Origin: Clostridiaceae bacterium
GTDB taxonomy: Bacteria > Bacillota > Clostridia > DSM-8532
Assembly (NCBI GenBank): GCA_012728015.1
Contig: JAAYFY010000001.1
Location: 1-42,821 of the forward strand
Direction of reading: 5' to 3'
DNA length: 42,821 nucleotides
Below are positions 7,453 through 16,009 of this stretch, piece after piece. The number at the start of each line of letters is the position of its first letter. Positions within the stretch are counted from its first letter, which is position 1. The notes below the pieces were generated by a model, which had not been told where the DNA came from, searched no databases, and saw nothing but the letters and a program-made list of their open reading frames with translations. A program made the translations under genes and the position numbers.

Positions 7453-8344
7453 GCTTACAGCTCCTTTCCAGCATGTCCGCAAAGGCTTCAACGCGGGTAT
7501 CCACCCCCGCTTCGCCGGTGTGCTCGTCGATTTTAAGCACCAGCATGGGAAAGTCTTTTATCCTGTCCCTTACAAGCTCGATGATTACCGAATCGATACC
7601 GCAGGCAAAGGATGAAATGTAGACCACGCCCTGCACATGCTTTTTTGACGCAAGGGCGGCGATAAAGCCATAAGTTTTCCTGGCGAAGGTCCAGAAGGGT
7701 TTTTTAAACAGGGCCCGGACCTCCTGTGCGGTGTCTTCCCCGCCTGCGAACTCCTCGGTAATTACTCCCACCCCCAGATTATTGAGCTTTTTCTTTATAT
7801 TCATATTGATGAATGTATCATACAGGTTGTAGGGGTGTCCGGCCAGAGCCACTTTTATGGGGTATCCCTGGTCATGGTAACCTGTCCTGAAGCGGGACTG
7901 CTCATCAACAGCCGCTTCGAGAGCGGATTTTACGCGCCGCCGGTCACGGGTGATCGGACAGGCCGACGCCATGGCCCACTGGCGAAGCCTGGCCATGGTG
8001 GTGGCATAAACAGGATGTGATATGACCTCGGGCAGTCCGGGTATACTGTTGGTCACCATCTCCGGCAGGCCACAGAACTTCGGGCATATATACTCTCCTT
8101 TATACAGCTGCATGATCCTGGGGATGAACACCAGGTCGCATCTGTCCCTGAGATGGCACACATGCCCATGAAACACCTTCACCGGCAGGCAGGCCTCGTC
8201 CACACAATATTGGACACCCGCATCCAGTATGGATTTGTTGGTTTGGGGTGAAATGACCAGTTCGGCCCCGAGCTCAGTAAAAAAGCGTGTGAAAAAGGGG
8301 TGAAACTGATCATACAACAGCCCCCTGGGTATGCCGACTTTCAT
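7394..8344 (-). CDS. DUF2229 / acyl-CoA dehydratase activase-related protein
   Basis: First gene of the three-gene cassette, 316 residues. It starts MKVGIPRGLLYDQFHPFF, the typical opening of DUF2229 (COG3580) proteins. It has Cys contexts QYCVDEACLPVKVFHGH, CPKFCGLPEM and SSFACGIDSV, and ends with EHTGEAGVDTRVEAFADMLE, which the next protein repeats in slightly changed form. In many bacteria this domain is fused to two BcrAD ATPase domains in one protein of about 1400 residues; here the parts are separate genes. The function of DUF2229 proteins is not established. Its upstream leader carries the 8365-8457 repeats. Confidence 0.75.
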   Translation of the reverse strand: MKVGIPRGLLYDQFHPFFTRFFTELGAELVISPQTNKSILDAGVQYCVDEACLPVKVFHGHVCHLRDRCDLVFIPRIMQLYKGEYICPKFCGLPEMVTNSIPGLPEVISHPVYATTMARLRQWAMASACPITRDRRRVKSALEAAVDEQSRFRTGYHDQGYPIKVALAGHPYNLYDTFINMNIKKKLNNLGVGVITEEFAGGEDTAQEVRALFKKPFWTFARKTYGFIAALASKKHVQGVVYISSFACGIDSVIIELVRDRIKDFPMLVLKIDEHTGEAGVDTRVEAFADMLERSCKHESDHSPYGQCLYSCKSPV

Positions 8345-8364
8345 ATCCTTTCTCCCTGCTTGAT

Positions 8365-8457
8365 CTTTTTTGTGTCATTGCGCGCGAAGCCTTTTTTGTG
8401 TCATTACGTGCGAAGCCTTTTTGTGTCATTGCGAGGAGCAAAGCGACGAAGCAATCT
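8365..8457. repeat. Three tandem copies of a CATTGCGAG-type dispersed repeat
   Basis: Units of 26 bp begin at 8365 and 8391 (CTTTTTTGTGTCATT, then GCGCGCGAAGC or ACGTGCGAAGC), and a third, longer unit starts at 8417, ending with GCGAGGAGCAAAGCGACGAAGCAATCTC. The longest unit has the form of the widespread GTCATTGCGAG...GAAGCAATC intergenic repeat, which folds because TTGC and GCAA are inverted. It occupies most of the gap between the DUF2229 gene and the alcohol dehydrogenase. The rest of that gap shows nothing clear. Confidence 0.75.
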
Positions 8458-8564
8458 CATTATCCAGCGCGTTTTCCATTTGTACCTCCAAAGAACAGAT
8501 TATGGACTCTGACTTATCATTATTTCAACAGGGAACGGGGCATTTTTCAGTAAAACCCAGCGTA

Positions 8565-9695
8565 TCAGGGCTTCAGCACAACCTTGATGCAATGATCCCT
8601 TTTTTCATCAAATAGCCCATATCCCAGATCGCCCTTGTCCAGAGGCAGCCTGTGGGTGATGATGTCGGTAGCGTCCATGACACCGTCCTTTACAAGCGAC
8701 ATTATAGGCTCAACGTATTTGTGGACCGGGCATTGCCCCATCTTCAGCGTGATGTTGCGGGCAAAAAAGTCTCCCAGGGGAAACATGTTATAACGGCCTC
8801 CATAGACCCCCACGATGGAAATGGTTCCGCCCTTCCTCACCGCTCTGGCTGCAATTTCAACGGCGGATTTTGATCCCCCCTGGAGTTTCAATGCGGTTTC
8901 GATCCTCTCCATGAGTGTCATCCGACCGTCCATACCGACGCAGTCCACCACTACGTCGACCCCCCCTCCGGTGATATCTTTAATGTATTCACCGGCGTCG
9001 TCATGGTCCTCTATATTCACGGTTTCCACACCACTGTGTTTCCTGGCGTGCTCAAGGCGGTAATTGAGGGCATCAACGGCAATGATGCGCTTTGCCCCCA
9101 TAAAGGCCGCCCATTTTACCGCCAGAAGGCCAACAGGGCCGCAGCCCAGGATCGCTACCGTATCGTCCTTACCAACGCCACCCATCTCCACGCCCCAGTA
9201 GGATGTGGGAAGGATATCAGTTAAGAAGAGAACCTGTTCATCGGACAGCTCCTCCGGCACCACAACAGGTCCCGCATTGGCATAGGGGACACTGATATAC
9301 TCGGCCTGCCCGCCTTCATAACCGCCGAACATGCTGCCATAACCCAATAAACCCCCGGTCTCCCCGTTGGGATTGGAATTGTCGCACTGGGACCAGAGCC
9401 CATGGCTGCAATACCAGCAACGCCCGCAGGATACGGGGAAGGGTATAATGACCCGGTCGCCTTTCCTTACCCTGGTTACACTTTTCCCGGCTTCTTCCAC
9501 AATCCCCATGGTTTCATGGCCGAGAATGAACCCCTTGGGCAGATCGGGGATCATTCCGTGGATCAGGTGGAGATCCGAGCCGCAGATGGAAGTGGTCGTA
9601 ACCCTTACGATTATGTCTTCATCATCCTGGATCTCGGGATCTCCAACGTTCTTCACTTGTACGTCCTTTACACCTTCGTATACCAGCGCTTTCAA
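8565..9695 (-). CDS. Zinc-dependent alcohol dehydrogenase (MDR superfamily, formaldehyde dehydrogenase-like)
   Basis: This 376-residue medium-chain dehydrogenase has the catalytic zinc site (TSICGSDLHLIHG and LGHETMGIVEEAG), the four-Cys structural zinc loop (CGRCWYCSHGLWSQC) and a Rossmann motif (AILGCGPVGLLAVKWA). It resembles glutathione-independent formaldehyde dehydrogenase-like and threonine dehydrogenase-like enzymes that oxidise or reduce alcohols with NAD(P)H. The start at 9695 is a TTG. The gene stands alone, so the natural substrate cannot be inferred. Confidence 0.88.
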   Translation of the reverse strand: MKALVYEGVKDVQVKNVGDPEIQDDEDIIVRVTTTSICGSDLHLIHGMIPDLPKGFILGHETMGIVEEAGKSVTRVRKGDRVIIPFPVSCGRCWYCSHGLWSQCDNSNPNGETGGLLGYGSMFGGYEGGQAEYISVPYANAGPVVVPEELSDEQVLFLTDILPTSYWGVEMGGVGKDDTVAILGCGPVGLLAVKWAAFMGAKRIIAVDALNYRLEHARKHSGVETVNIEDHDDAGEYIKDITGGGVDVVVDCVGMDGRMTLMERIETALKLQGGSKSAVEIAARAVRKGGTISIVGVYGGRYNMFPLGDFFARNITLKMGQCPVHKYVEPIMSLVKDGVMDATDIITHRLPLDKGDLGYGLFDEKRDHCIKVVLKP

Positions 9696-9781
9696 TGTGC
9701 TGTCAGCCCTCTTTCAGAGATTCATCATTACGGTAGTTTTTCCGCCCCGGCGGCAAATATGCAAAAACAGCGCCTCCCTTA

Positions 9782-11062
9782 TCAGAGAACCTTCCGTACA
9801 TTGTAAACGGCGTTAAGGACAAGATAGTACTGGGGCGAGTATCTTCCGATGGTCCACAGGCTGATGCCCCCCAGCCTGTATTCGTTCACCAGGGCAAGCG
9901 AGGCATAAATGCTCCTGGCATCCGAAAACCATACTTCGTGCAGCCTTGCGTCGCTGTCATAGTATCTGAACCATGGCGCCTGGGCTTGCGTGTCAAATTG
10001 TATGAACGCCCCCACCCTTCTTGCCAGATCCACTGCCCCCGTATTGGATATGGTAGCAGCCGCAGTGCCCTCCCTGAATGGAAGTGTCCAGTTGTATCCA
10101 TAATTGGGGATACCCATTAGTATCTTCCTTCTGGGTATGACTGTAACCGCGTAGTTCAAAACGCGTCTAACCTCGTTAAGCGGCGCCACCGCCCTGGGCG
10201 GGCTGTATGTGTAACCCCATTCATAGGTCATGAGTATCACATGGTCGGTCAACGCGCCGTGGACAGGGTAATCATGGGCTTCATAGAGTAATCCCGGCTG
10301 ATCTCCCGAAATCTTGGGCGCCAGCGCCGTGGTGAGAGAATACCCTAAAGGCCGTATCCTTGCGGCCACCTTCCTTAAAAAGTTGTTATAGTTCTCCCTG
10401 TCCCGGGGATAGAGGTATTCAAAATCGATATCCAGCCCGTAGTAGTTTTTCTGCCTCATGACACGCAGAACGTTGTCGATCAGGGTATCCTGGAGCTGCT
10501 CATTGTTAAGGATCGTGCTTGCCAGATCGCTGGAAAAGCTGCCCCCTTCTTCGATATTTGTGATCACCATGAAGGGCGCCACCCTGGCAGCCCTGGCCGC
10601 CTGGATGAGCGGTTCGTCGTCGATGGCGCCCAGACTCCCGTCAGGCCTTACTTCATAGCTGAATATGCTTAAAAATGAGAGGGAAGGCAGCGTCCTTTCC
10701 AGCACCCCACGGTCTATATCCGGAAATGCATAGCCATTAACCAGGATCTCTCCGAAGTCTATCTCCCTGGGAGGTATAATGATCTCCTGCCCGATCTGCA
10801 GCGAGGCAGGATCGGTGATGTCGGGATTGGCATCAAGTATTTCGGCGACGCTGATATCATAGCGCCTTGCGATTCTGAAGACCGAATCGCCCGGCCTGAC
10901 GGTATACCGCCTGGTTCCCTCAAGGATGACCAGCGCCTGACCCGGTATCAGCCGGCCATCGGCCGGCAGTTCATTGTCGCTTATTATCCTCTGCATTGGG
11001 ACATCATACAGTCTTGCAATGGAATAGACACTCTCCCCCGGACTTACAACATGAATCCGCAT
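9782..11062 (-). CDS. LysM-LysM-GH18 spore-type peptidoglycan hydrolase (SleL/YaaH-like)
   Basis: The 426-residue protein has two LysM domains (about residues 2-46 and 52-96: HVVSPGESVYSIARLYDV and YTVRPGDSVFRIARRYDI) and then a glycoside hydrolase 18 domain (about 105-425). The GH18 active-site strand is present as YYGLDIDFEYL, with Glu as the likely acid catalyst. SleL/YaaH proteins are N-acetylglucosaminidases that bind spore cortex and degrade it during germination. There is no signal peptide, as is usual for proteins made in the mother cell and placed in the coat. Start 11062 is preceded by AGGAGTGTGAGTGAT. The position next to the ger operon fits a spore role. Confidence 0.88.
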   Translation of the reverse strand: MRIHVVSPGESVYSIARLYDVPMQRIISDNELPADGRLIPGQALVILEGTRRYTVRPGDSVFRIARRYDISVAEILDANPDITDPASLQIGQEIIIPPREIDFGEILVNGYAFPDIDRGVLERTLPSLSFLSIFSYEVRPDGSLGAIDDEPLIQAARAARVAPFMVITNIEEGGSFSSDLASTILNNEQLQDTLIDNVLRVMRQKNYYGLDIDFEYLYPRDRENYNNFLRKVAARIRPLGYSLTTALAPKISGDQPGLLYEAHDYPVHGALTDHVILMTYEWGYTYSPPRAVAPLNEVRRVLNYAVTVIPRRKILMGIPNYGYNWTLPFREGTAAATISNTGAVDLARRVGAFIQFDTQAQAPWFRYYDSDARLHEVWFSDARSIYASLALVNEYRLGGISLWTIGRYSPQYYLVLNAVYNVRKVL

Positions 11063-11183
11063 ATCACTCACACTCCTGTTTACGATAATGCCTGCAGGTC
11101 GGCTGCAGAGCACTATTACAGAATATGCGCGGAAGCCTGTTCATGGTTTATTATTAGCGGGCCGGAAAAAAGCTGATCGTAAC

Positions 11184-11441
11184 TTACAGCCTCAGTTTCC
11201 TCTTTATCTCCTCCATCCGGGCATCCAATTCCCTGATTTCCCTGCCAAGGTCCTCCCTCTCCCCGACCGACTCCTGGTACTCTTGCTGGGCCTGGGCCGT
11301 CAGCATGGCCTGCCCGATAGAAACGATGAAATTGCCCAGGGCCGCCTTCTCTTCGCTGTTCAGCGCAAAGCCGAACAACACTCCCAAAAACGCGGCAAGA
11401 AGCGCGAACCGGTTTGGGGACAGCCTGCTCAAACAATACAT
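11184..11441 (-). CDS. Small membrane protein with a C-terminal coiled coil, unknown function
   Basis: The frame encodes 85 residues from the ATG at 11441 (weak GGGTGA upstream; the frame stays open to 11534). It shows one hydrophobic segment (FALLAAFLGVLFGFAL), then an amphipathic region (FIVSIGQAMLTAQAQQEYQES), then a charged heptad-like helix (EREDLGREIRELDARMEEIKRKL). This layout is that of a membrane-anchored coiled coil. I do not recognise a family. It lies between a spore hydrolase and the ger operon, which hints at a sporulation link, but that is only context. Confidence 0.65.
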   Translation of the reverse strand: MYCLSRLSPNRFALLAAFLGVLFGFALNSEEKAALGNFIVSIGQAMLTAQAQQEYQESVGEREDLGREIRELDARMEEIKRKLRL

Positions 11442-11541
11442 TAACATCACCCGGAAACAGGTTTTCGGCATTACCATTATATTAAGCCGCGGTGTTTTTT
11501 GCGGCAGCCTTCTCCTCCGGGAATGACCGGACATGTTTGAT

Positions 11542-11570
11542 GCATATCCTACCCATATACTGCCATACTA
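11542..11570 (+). promoter_or_regulatory. Sigma-G-type forespore promoter of the ger operon
   Basis: GCATA (11542-11546) and CATACTA (11564-11570) are spaced by 17 bp. This matches the Bacillus subtilis sigma-G consensus (GHATR, 17-18 bp, CATWHTA) at every position. It lies 46 bp before the first ger gene, and gerA-type operons are known to be transcribed in the forespore by sigma-G. Confidence 0.75.
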
Positions 11571-11615
11571 AGTCTTATAGCATGCAGCCGTGTTTTTCCA
11601 TAACAGGATCAGTCC

Positions 11616-13403
11616 TTGGAGTGTGAGCATAGGGTGGATATAAAAAAAAGGATCAAAAACCTTCTTTTTTTCCATGAACCCCGGGTGGAACGGCCCTTTA
11701 TCCTTACAGAAGACAGCGAGGCCGGAAAGTATGACCCCGGCACTGACAAAGGCAGGGCGGGCCCGGAGAGCAAAAAGAATGAAGACCTCTTGCTGAAAAA
11801 GGTTAAAAAGATAAAGCTGACCAAAAAGAAAGAGAGCCCGGCAGATGAAGAGAAATCCGACATCAGCAAACAACTGTCGGAAAACCTGAACGTGATCGAG
11901 GAACGCTTTTCAGTTCCCCTTAACGGCGACCTGATCATCCGGAAGTTCGATATCACTGTGAAAGACTCGGTCATCCCGGCTTTTCTGGTCTTTTTTGATG
12001 GCCTGGTAAACACAAAGGTGATCAACGACGATATCCTCCAGCCTTTGATGCTGTTATCCAACCTTGATTTCAAAAGTGACCGAGATGATGTTTTAACATA
12101 TATCCGCAGCCATATCCTGCCCCACAACCAACTGAAAGAAGCGCGAACCCACCAGGAGGTTATCGATATGGTTTTTTTCGGCGGCTGCGGTATCTATATT
12201 GACAGCCTGGATGTGGCCTTTGTCGCCGATGTAAAGGATTTTCCCGGCAGGAGCGTGGAAAGGCCCAATAATGAACTTGTCATCCGGGGTCCGCAGGAAG
12301 GATTCACCGAGTGCCTGAGAGGCAACACGGCACTGATACGCAAAAGGCTCATGGACCAAAACCTGATCTCCGAAGACATCACTGTCGGCAGGAGGAGCAA
12401 GACGCCCTGTTCCATACTGTACATCAGGGATATCGCCAACAGCTCGCTGGTGGCCGAGGTCAGGCGGCGCCTTAAAAGCATAGAAACGGACCATATAATG
12501 GATGCCGGTGAACTGGAACAGTTTATTGAAGACAATCCCTCCCTGCCCGCTCCCCAGATAATTGCCACCGAACGGCCCGACAGGGTCTGCGCCATGCTGA
12601 CCGAGGGCAGGGTCGCCATTATCATGCACGGCAGCCCGTTTGCCCTGGTAGTGCCCATTACCAACAGCGATATCATATACTCAGCCGAAGACCAGTATCT
12701 GAGGTTTCCCTACTCCAACCTGCTGCGCGTCATCCGCGTATTGGCTGTACTCATGTCGCTGCTGCTTCCCGGAATATTTCTGGCTATCACAAATTACCAC
12801 CACGAAATGATACCCACCGACCTCATGCTGGCCATCCTGTCGGACCGGGAAAAAGTGCCTTTCCCATCGGTGGTTGAGGTGTTTCTGATGGAGATTTCCT
12901 TTGAACTAATCAGGGAAGCAGGCATAAGGATCCCTGGCCCCATCGGGCCCACCCTCGGCATCATCGGAGCCCTGATACTCGGCCAGGCAGCTGTCGAGGC
13001 AAACATCGTAAGCCCCATACTCATCATTATCGTCGCCGTCACCGGGCTGGGCTCCTTCGCGATCCCGAATTTTTCGGCCGGATTCGCTTTCAGGATACTT
13101 CGCTTCGGCTTTATCATACTTGCGGCGCTCTCTGGATTCCTGGGGATAACAGTGGGGCTGGTGCTCATGGGGCTTTGGATGGTCAACGCCAAGTCCTTCG
13201 GCGTTCCCTTTGTTTCGCCGGTTGCCCCCAGAACAACAGGAGGCTTTTCCGACGCGGTGTTCAAGAGCCCAGTATGGAAACAGGAGAAACGCCCTGACTT
13301 CATGAACACCAAGAAGAAAAGGAAGCAAGCCCACATCAGCCGGGGATGGGTAAACCGCGGCGCTTCCGCCCAGCAATCAGACAGTGGGAATAAGAATGAA
13401 TAA
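11616..13403 (+). CDS. Spore germination protein, GerA/GerKA subunit (A subunit)
   Basis: 595 residues. It starts with a charged Lys-rich region of about 80 residues, followed by the soluble N-terminal domain (about 85-335, with NGDLIIRKFDI and GGCGIYIDSLD), then the membrane domain (about 370-535, with several helices including LAVLMSLLLPGIFLAITNYH and the family motif GIRIPGPIGPTLGIIGALILGQAAVEA). C-terminal tail is basic. A subunits form the germinant receptor in the spore inner membrane and probably assemble the ion-release channel. The start is uncertain: TTG at 11616 has AGGA upstream, and GTG at 11634 has GGAG. The gene overlaps the next by 8 bp. Confidence 0.92.
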   Translation: MECEHRVDIKKRIKNLLFFHEPRVERPFILTEDSEAGKYDPGTDKGRAGPESKKNEDLLLKKVKKIKLTKKKESPADEEKSDISKQLSENLNVIEERFSVPLNGDLIIRKFDITVKDSVIPAFLVFFDGLVNTKVINDDILQPLMLLSNLDFKSDRDDVLTYIRSHILPHNQLKEARTHQEVIDMVFFGGCGIYIDSLDVAFVADVKDFPGRSVERPNNELVIRGPQEGFTECLRGNTALIRKRLMDQNLISEDITVGRRSKTPCSILYIRDIANSSLVAEVRRRLKSIETDHIMDAGELEQFIEDNPSLPAPQIIATERPDRVCAMLTEGRVAIIMHGSPFALVVPITNSDIIYSAEDQYLRFPYSNLLRVIRVLAVLMSLLLPGIFLAITNYHHEMIPTDLMLAILSDREKVPFPSVVEVFLMEISFELIREAGIRIPGPIGPTLGIIGALILGQAAVEANIVSPILIIIVAVTGLGSFAIPNFSAGFAFRILRFGFIILAALSGFLGITVGLVLMGLWMVNAKSFGVPFVSPVAPRTTGGFSDAVFKSPVWKQEKRPDFMNTKKKRKQAHISRGWVNRGASAQQSDSGNKNE

Positions 13404-14694
13404 AGGTAAACTCCTTGCCATATTCATAATGCTTGGGGCCATGTGCCCTGTTATGACATCCTGCTTTGACGCCAGGGAGGTGGACGATATGGGATTCGTC
13501 ATCGCCCTGGGACTCGACAAGGGAAAAACAAACGCTCTCCGGATGACACTGCAGATAGCCAAGCCCATGGCAGGCGACAACGGAGGAGGCGGCGGCAAGG
13601 ATGACGAGCTGCCTTATGCCCAGTTCAGCGTTGAGGCTCCCGCCATCTATACAGGGCTGAATATGATTAACACCTTTGCCAGCAAACAAATCAGCCTCAC
13701 CCATATCAAGGTAGTGGTCTTCTCAAGCGAACTTGCCCGGGAAGGTCTGGGACCTTACCTTCGTGCCATGATCAGGGGCCGTGAATTCAGACTCAACATG
13801 CCCATTGTGGTGGCAAGAAGCACAGCGGAGGAGTACCTTAAAAGCGTGGATCCAAAACTGGTACTCAATGCCGCCAAGTTCTACGAGCTGGTCTACCAGA
13901 GTTACAGGTACACGGGGCTGATCCCCAAGGTGGAATTCCACGACTTCTACCTGGCGGCTGAAAGCAACTGCAGAAATCCGGTGGCAATATTGGGAAACTC
14001 CGGAAGATTCCTGACAGCTGAGGATTTCGACATCGATAATTCGACCTTTCGGGAGCATGGCCGGTCAGCGCCCTTTGAAGGGGATTTTCTGGCGGGAGAT
14101 ATTCCGGGTGTCGGCGGCGCAAGGGCGGAAAACATCGGCCTTGCTGTGTTTGACGGAGACAGGATGGTAGGAGAGTTGGACGGGACCGATACAATCATAC
14201 ACCTTTTGTGCACAGGAGACTTTGTCCACTCATACTGGACAGTGCCAGATCCCCTGTCCGAAGGGTATTATGTGCTCATTGACGTAAAGCAGAGCAGGAA
14301 ACCCCGGCACCATGTGGAAATCGTGGACGGAGATCCCGTAATCCATATTACTCTCAATCTGGAAGGAGACCTGTTGTCGGTCCAGAGTGCAGTTAACTAT
14401 GAGGTTGGCGAAAACTCACTTACCCTGGAATCATCGGTAGAATCCCTTGTAAAGGAGCAGGTAAGCAGATTTCTGGATAAAACCATCAGCGAGTTTAAGT
14501 CCGATATATGCGGATTTGGTCAGCATGCGAGGAAGCTGTTTACAACCTGGGCGGAGTGGGAGGCCTATCAGTGGAAGTCAAAATATAAAGACGCGACTTA
14601 TACCATAAATGTGAACTTCAAAATCAGAAGGCCGGGTTTGATCCTGAAGAGCGAGCCTTCAATTTCTTCAGAAGGCAGGAGTGATGACAGATGA
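13396..14694 (+). CDS. Spore germination lipoprotein, Ger(x)C family (C subunit)
   Basis: 432 residues, beginning with a lipoprotein signal (KLLAIFIMLGAMCPVMTSC; the lipid-modified Cys is residue 23) followed by FDAREVDDMGFVIALGLDKG, the standard opening of GerAC proteins. The rest is the three-domain extracellular GerC fold. It is tethered to the outer face of the spore inner membrane and is needed for receptor function. It overlaps the A gene by 8 bp and the small downstream gene by 4 bp (ATGA), so translation is probably coupled. Confidence 0.92.
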   Translation: MNKGKLLAIFIMLGAMCPVMTSCFDAREVDDMGFVIALGLDKGKTNALRMTLQIAKPMAGDNGGGGGKDDELPYAQFSVEAPAIYTGLNMINTFASKQISLTHIKVVVFSSELAREGLGPYLRAMIRGREFRLNMPIVVARSTAEEYLKSVDPKLVLNAAKFYELVYQSYRYTGLIPKVEFHDFYLAAESNCRNPVAILGNSGRFLTAEDFDIDNSTFREHGRSAPFEGDFLAGDIPGVGGARAENIGLAVFDGDRMVGELDGTDTIIHLLCTGDFVHSYWTVPDPLSEGYYVLIDVKQSRKPRHHVEIVDGDPVIHITLNLEGDLLSVQSAVNYEVGENSLTLESSVESLVKEQVSRFLDKTISEFKSDICGFGQHARKLFTTWAEWEAYQWKSKYKDATYTINVNFKIRRPGLILKSEPSISSEGRSDDR

Positions 14695-14870
14695 TATCAA
14701 CCGGGCATATAGTCATAATCGCCTTGCTGGTTTGGGTGGCCTTTTACACGATAAGCTACGGGGTATGGACCTGGAGGAAGGATAACAGGCTCGGCGCTAT
14801 CATGATATTCCTGGTTGCCGTCCTTACAGTGGTCCTTCCCGTCTATATCCTTATCTTCAGAGAGGTTTGA
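14691..14870 (+). CDS. Two-helix small membrane protein inside the ger operon (candidate D subunit)
   Basis: A 59-residue gene, ATG at 14691 overlapping the C-subunit stop by 4 bp and ending 4 bp before the B-subunit start. It encodes two hydrophobic helices (HIVIIALLVWVAFYTISYGVW and AIMIFLVAVLTVVLPVYILIF) joined by a charged loop (TWRKDNRLG). The tight packing on both sides strongly supports a real gene. Small two-helix D subunits encoded in ger operons have been described in Bacillus as modulators of germination; this protein has the same size and shape, but orthology is inferred, not shown. Confidence 0.8.
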   Translation: MISTGHIVIIALLVWVAFYTISYGVWTWRKDNRLGAIMIFLVAVLTVVLPVYILIFREV

Positions 14871-14874
14871 TAAT

Positions 14875-15981
14875 ATGAAGAAAAAAACGATCTTCGGCAA
14901 CTGGGAAGCAAGCGCCATCATCATTAATCTGATCTGCACAAAGATATTCCTGAATTTTCCGCGGATGGCCGCTGAAACAGGGGGAACCGCGGCCTGGTTA
15001 TTTACAATATTTATCGCGGCTCTTGCCTTTCTGGGCTTCACAGTAATCCAGATACTCTACAAACCCTTTGAGGGTAAGGATTTATTGGATATCGCCGAGC
15101 TTGCCGCAGGCAATCCGGGCAGGGTTTTGGCCGGGCTTGTAATCATCCTCGGCGCGGGATGGTGCGCGACCGCTTATATGCGGGTATTCAGCGAGAATAT
15201 GAAACTCATATCCCTCACAACATCCCCATTAAGCTTTGTTGAGCTGTTTTTCACCGCATGCCTGGCCGCGGGAGCCTACCTGGGCATGGAAGCCCTGTCC
15301 AGGCTTCATGCCTTTTCGGTACCTTTTATAGCCTCGGGTTATCTGCTGATCATGGTGGGAGTTGTAAACTATATCGACTTGGGAAACCTGCTGCCTATCC
15401 TCGGAAACGGGGCCAAAGAGATTTTTATAAGCGGTGCCCCGAAAGTGTCGGTTTTTTTTGAAATCCTTTTCCTGTTCCTGCTGCCGCCATTCCTGAAAAA
15501 GCACGACAATATGAAAACGACTGGCTACTGGAGCCTGGGCCTGTCCGCATTTTTCCTGGTTATATCATCCCTGGTTTTTACATCGGTTTTTCCTTATCCC
15601 AGTTCCCTGGAAAGGATCATACCCATCTTCCATATCGCGCGGCTCATTAAGCTGGGAAGGTTCTTCCAAAGGTTGGAATCCATATTTCTGTTTATCTGGG
15701 CCGCTGCCGCGCTGCTCTATATATCTGTATGCTTTTATTTCATCCTGTTCGCTTTTCAGAAAACTTTTCGGCTGGATTACTACAAGCCGCTCATCGTGCC
15801 CTTTGCCATAATAATTATGAGCATCAGCTTCATTCCTACCGATTTCTCCGAAGTTATCACCTATGAAGTCAGCCTGTTCAGGAAATGGTCCTGGATCGCG
15901 GCTTTTGCCATGCCCATCCTGCTGCTGGTCCTGGCCAGGCTGAGAAACAAAGGGGCTGTACGAAAGGGGCGGGCCGCGTAA
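14875..15981 (+). CDS. Spore germination protein, GerAB family (B subunit, APC-type permease)
   Basis: 368 residues with about ten membrane segments, related to APC-superfamily amino acid transporters. Recognisable elements include the first helix region FGNWEASAIIINLICTKIFL and the loop YKPFEGKDLLDIAELAAG. In germinant receptors the B subunit binds the germinant in the spore inner membrane. The ATG at 14875 follows AGAGAGGTTTGATAAT, 4 bp after the small gene, so all four ger genes form one transcript. Gene order is A-C-small-B, with C before B, unlike the classical A-B-C order. The germinant is unknown. Confidence 0.92.
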   Translation: MKKKTIFGNWEASAIIINLICTKIFLNFPRMAAETGGTAAWLFTIFIAALAFLGFTVIQILYKPFEGKDLLDIAELAAGNPGRVLAGLVIILGAGWCATAYMRVFSENMKLISLTTSPLSFVELFFTACLAAGAYLGMEALSRLHAFSVPFIASGYLLIMVGVVNYIDLGNLLPILGNGAKEIFISGAPKVSVFFEILFLFLLPPFLKKHDNMKTTGYWSLGLSAFFLVISSLVFTSVFPYPSSLERIIPIFHIARLIKLGRFFQRLESIFLFIWAAAALLYISVCFYFILFAFQKTFRLDYYKPLIVPFAIIIMSISFIPTDFSEVITYEVSLFRKWSWIAAFAMPILLLVLARLRNKGAVRKGRAA

Positions 15982-16009
15982 AATACTCTGGAAACCGACC
16001 GGTGTAAAC

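Noticed and set aside
8365-8457. Possible CRISPR array
   Set aside because: The repeats are directly adjacent with no spacers of even length, and no cas genes are in the window.
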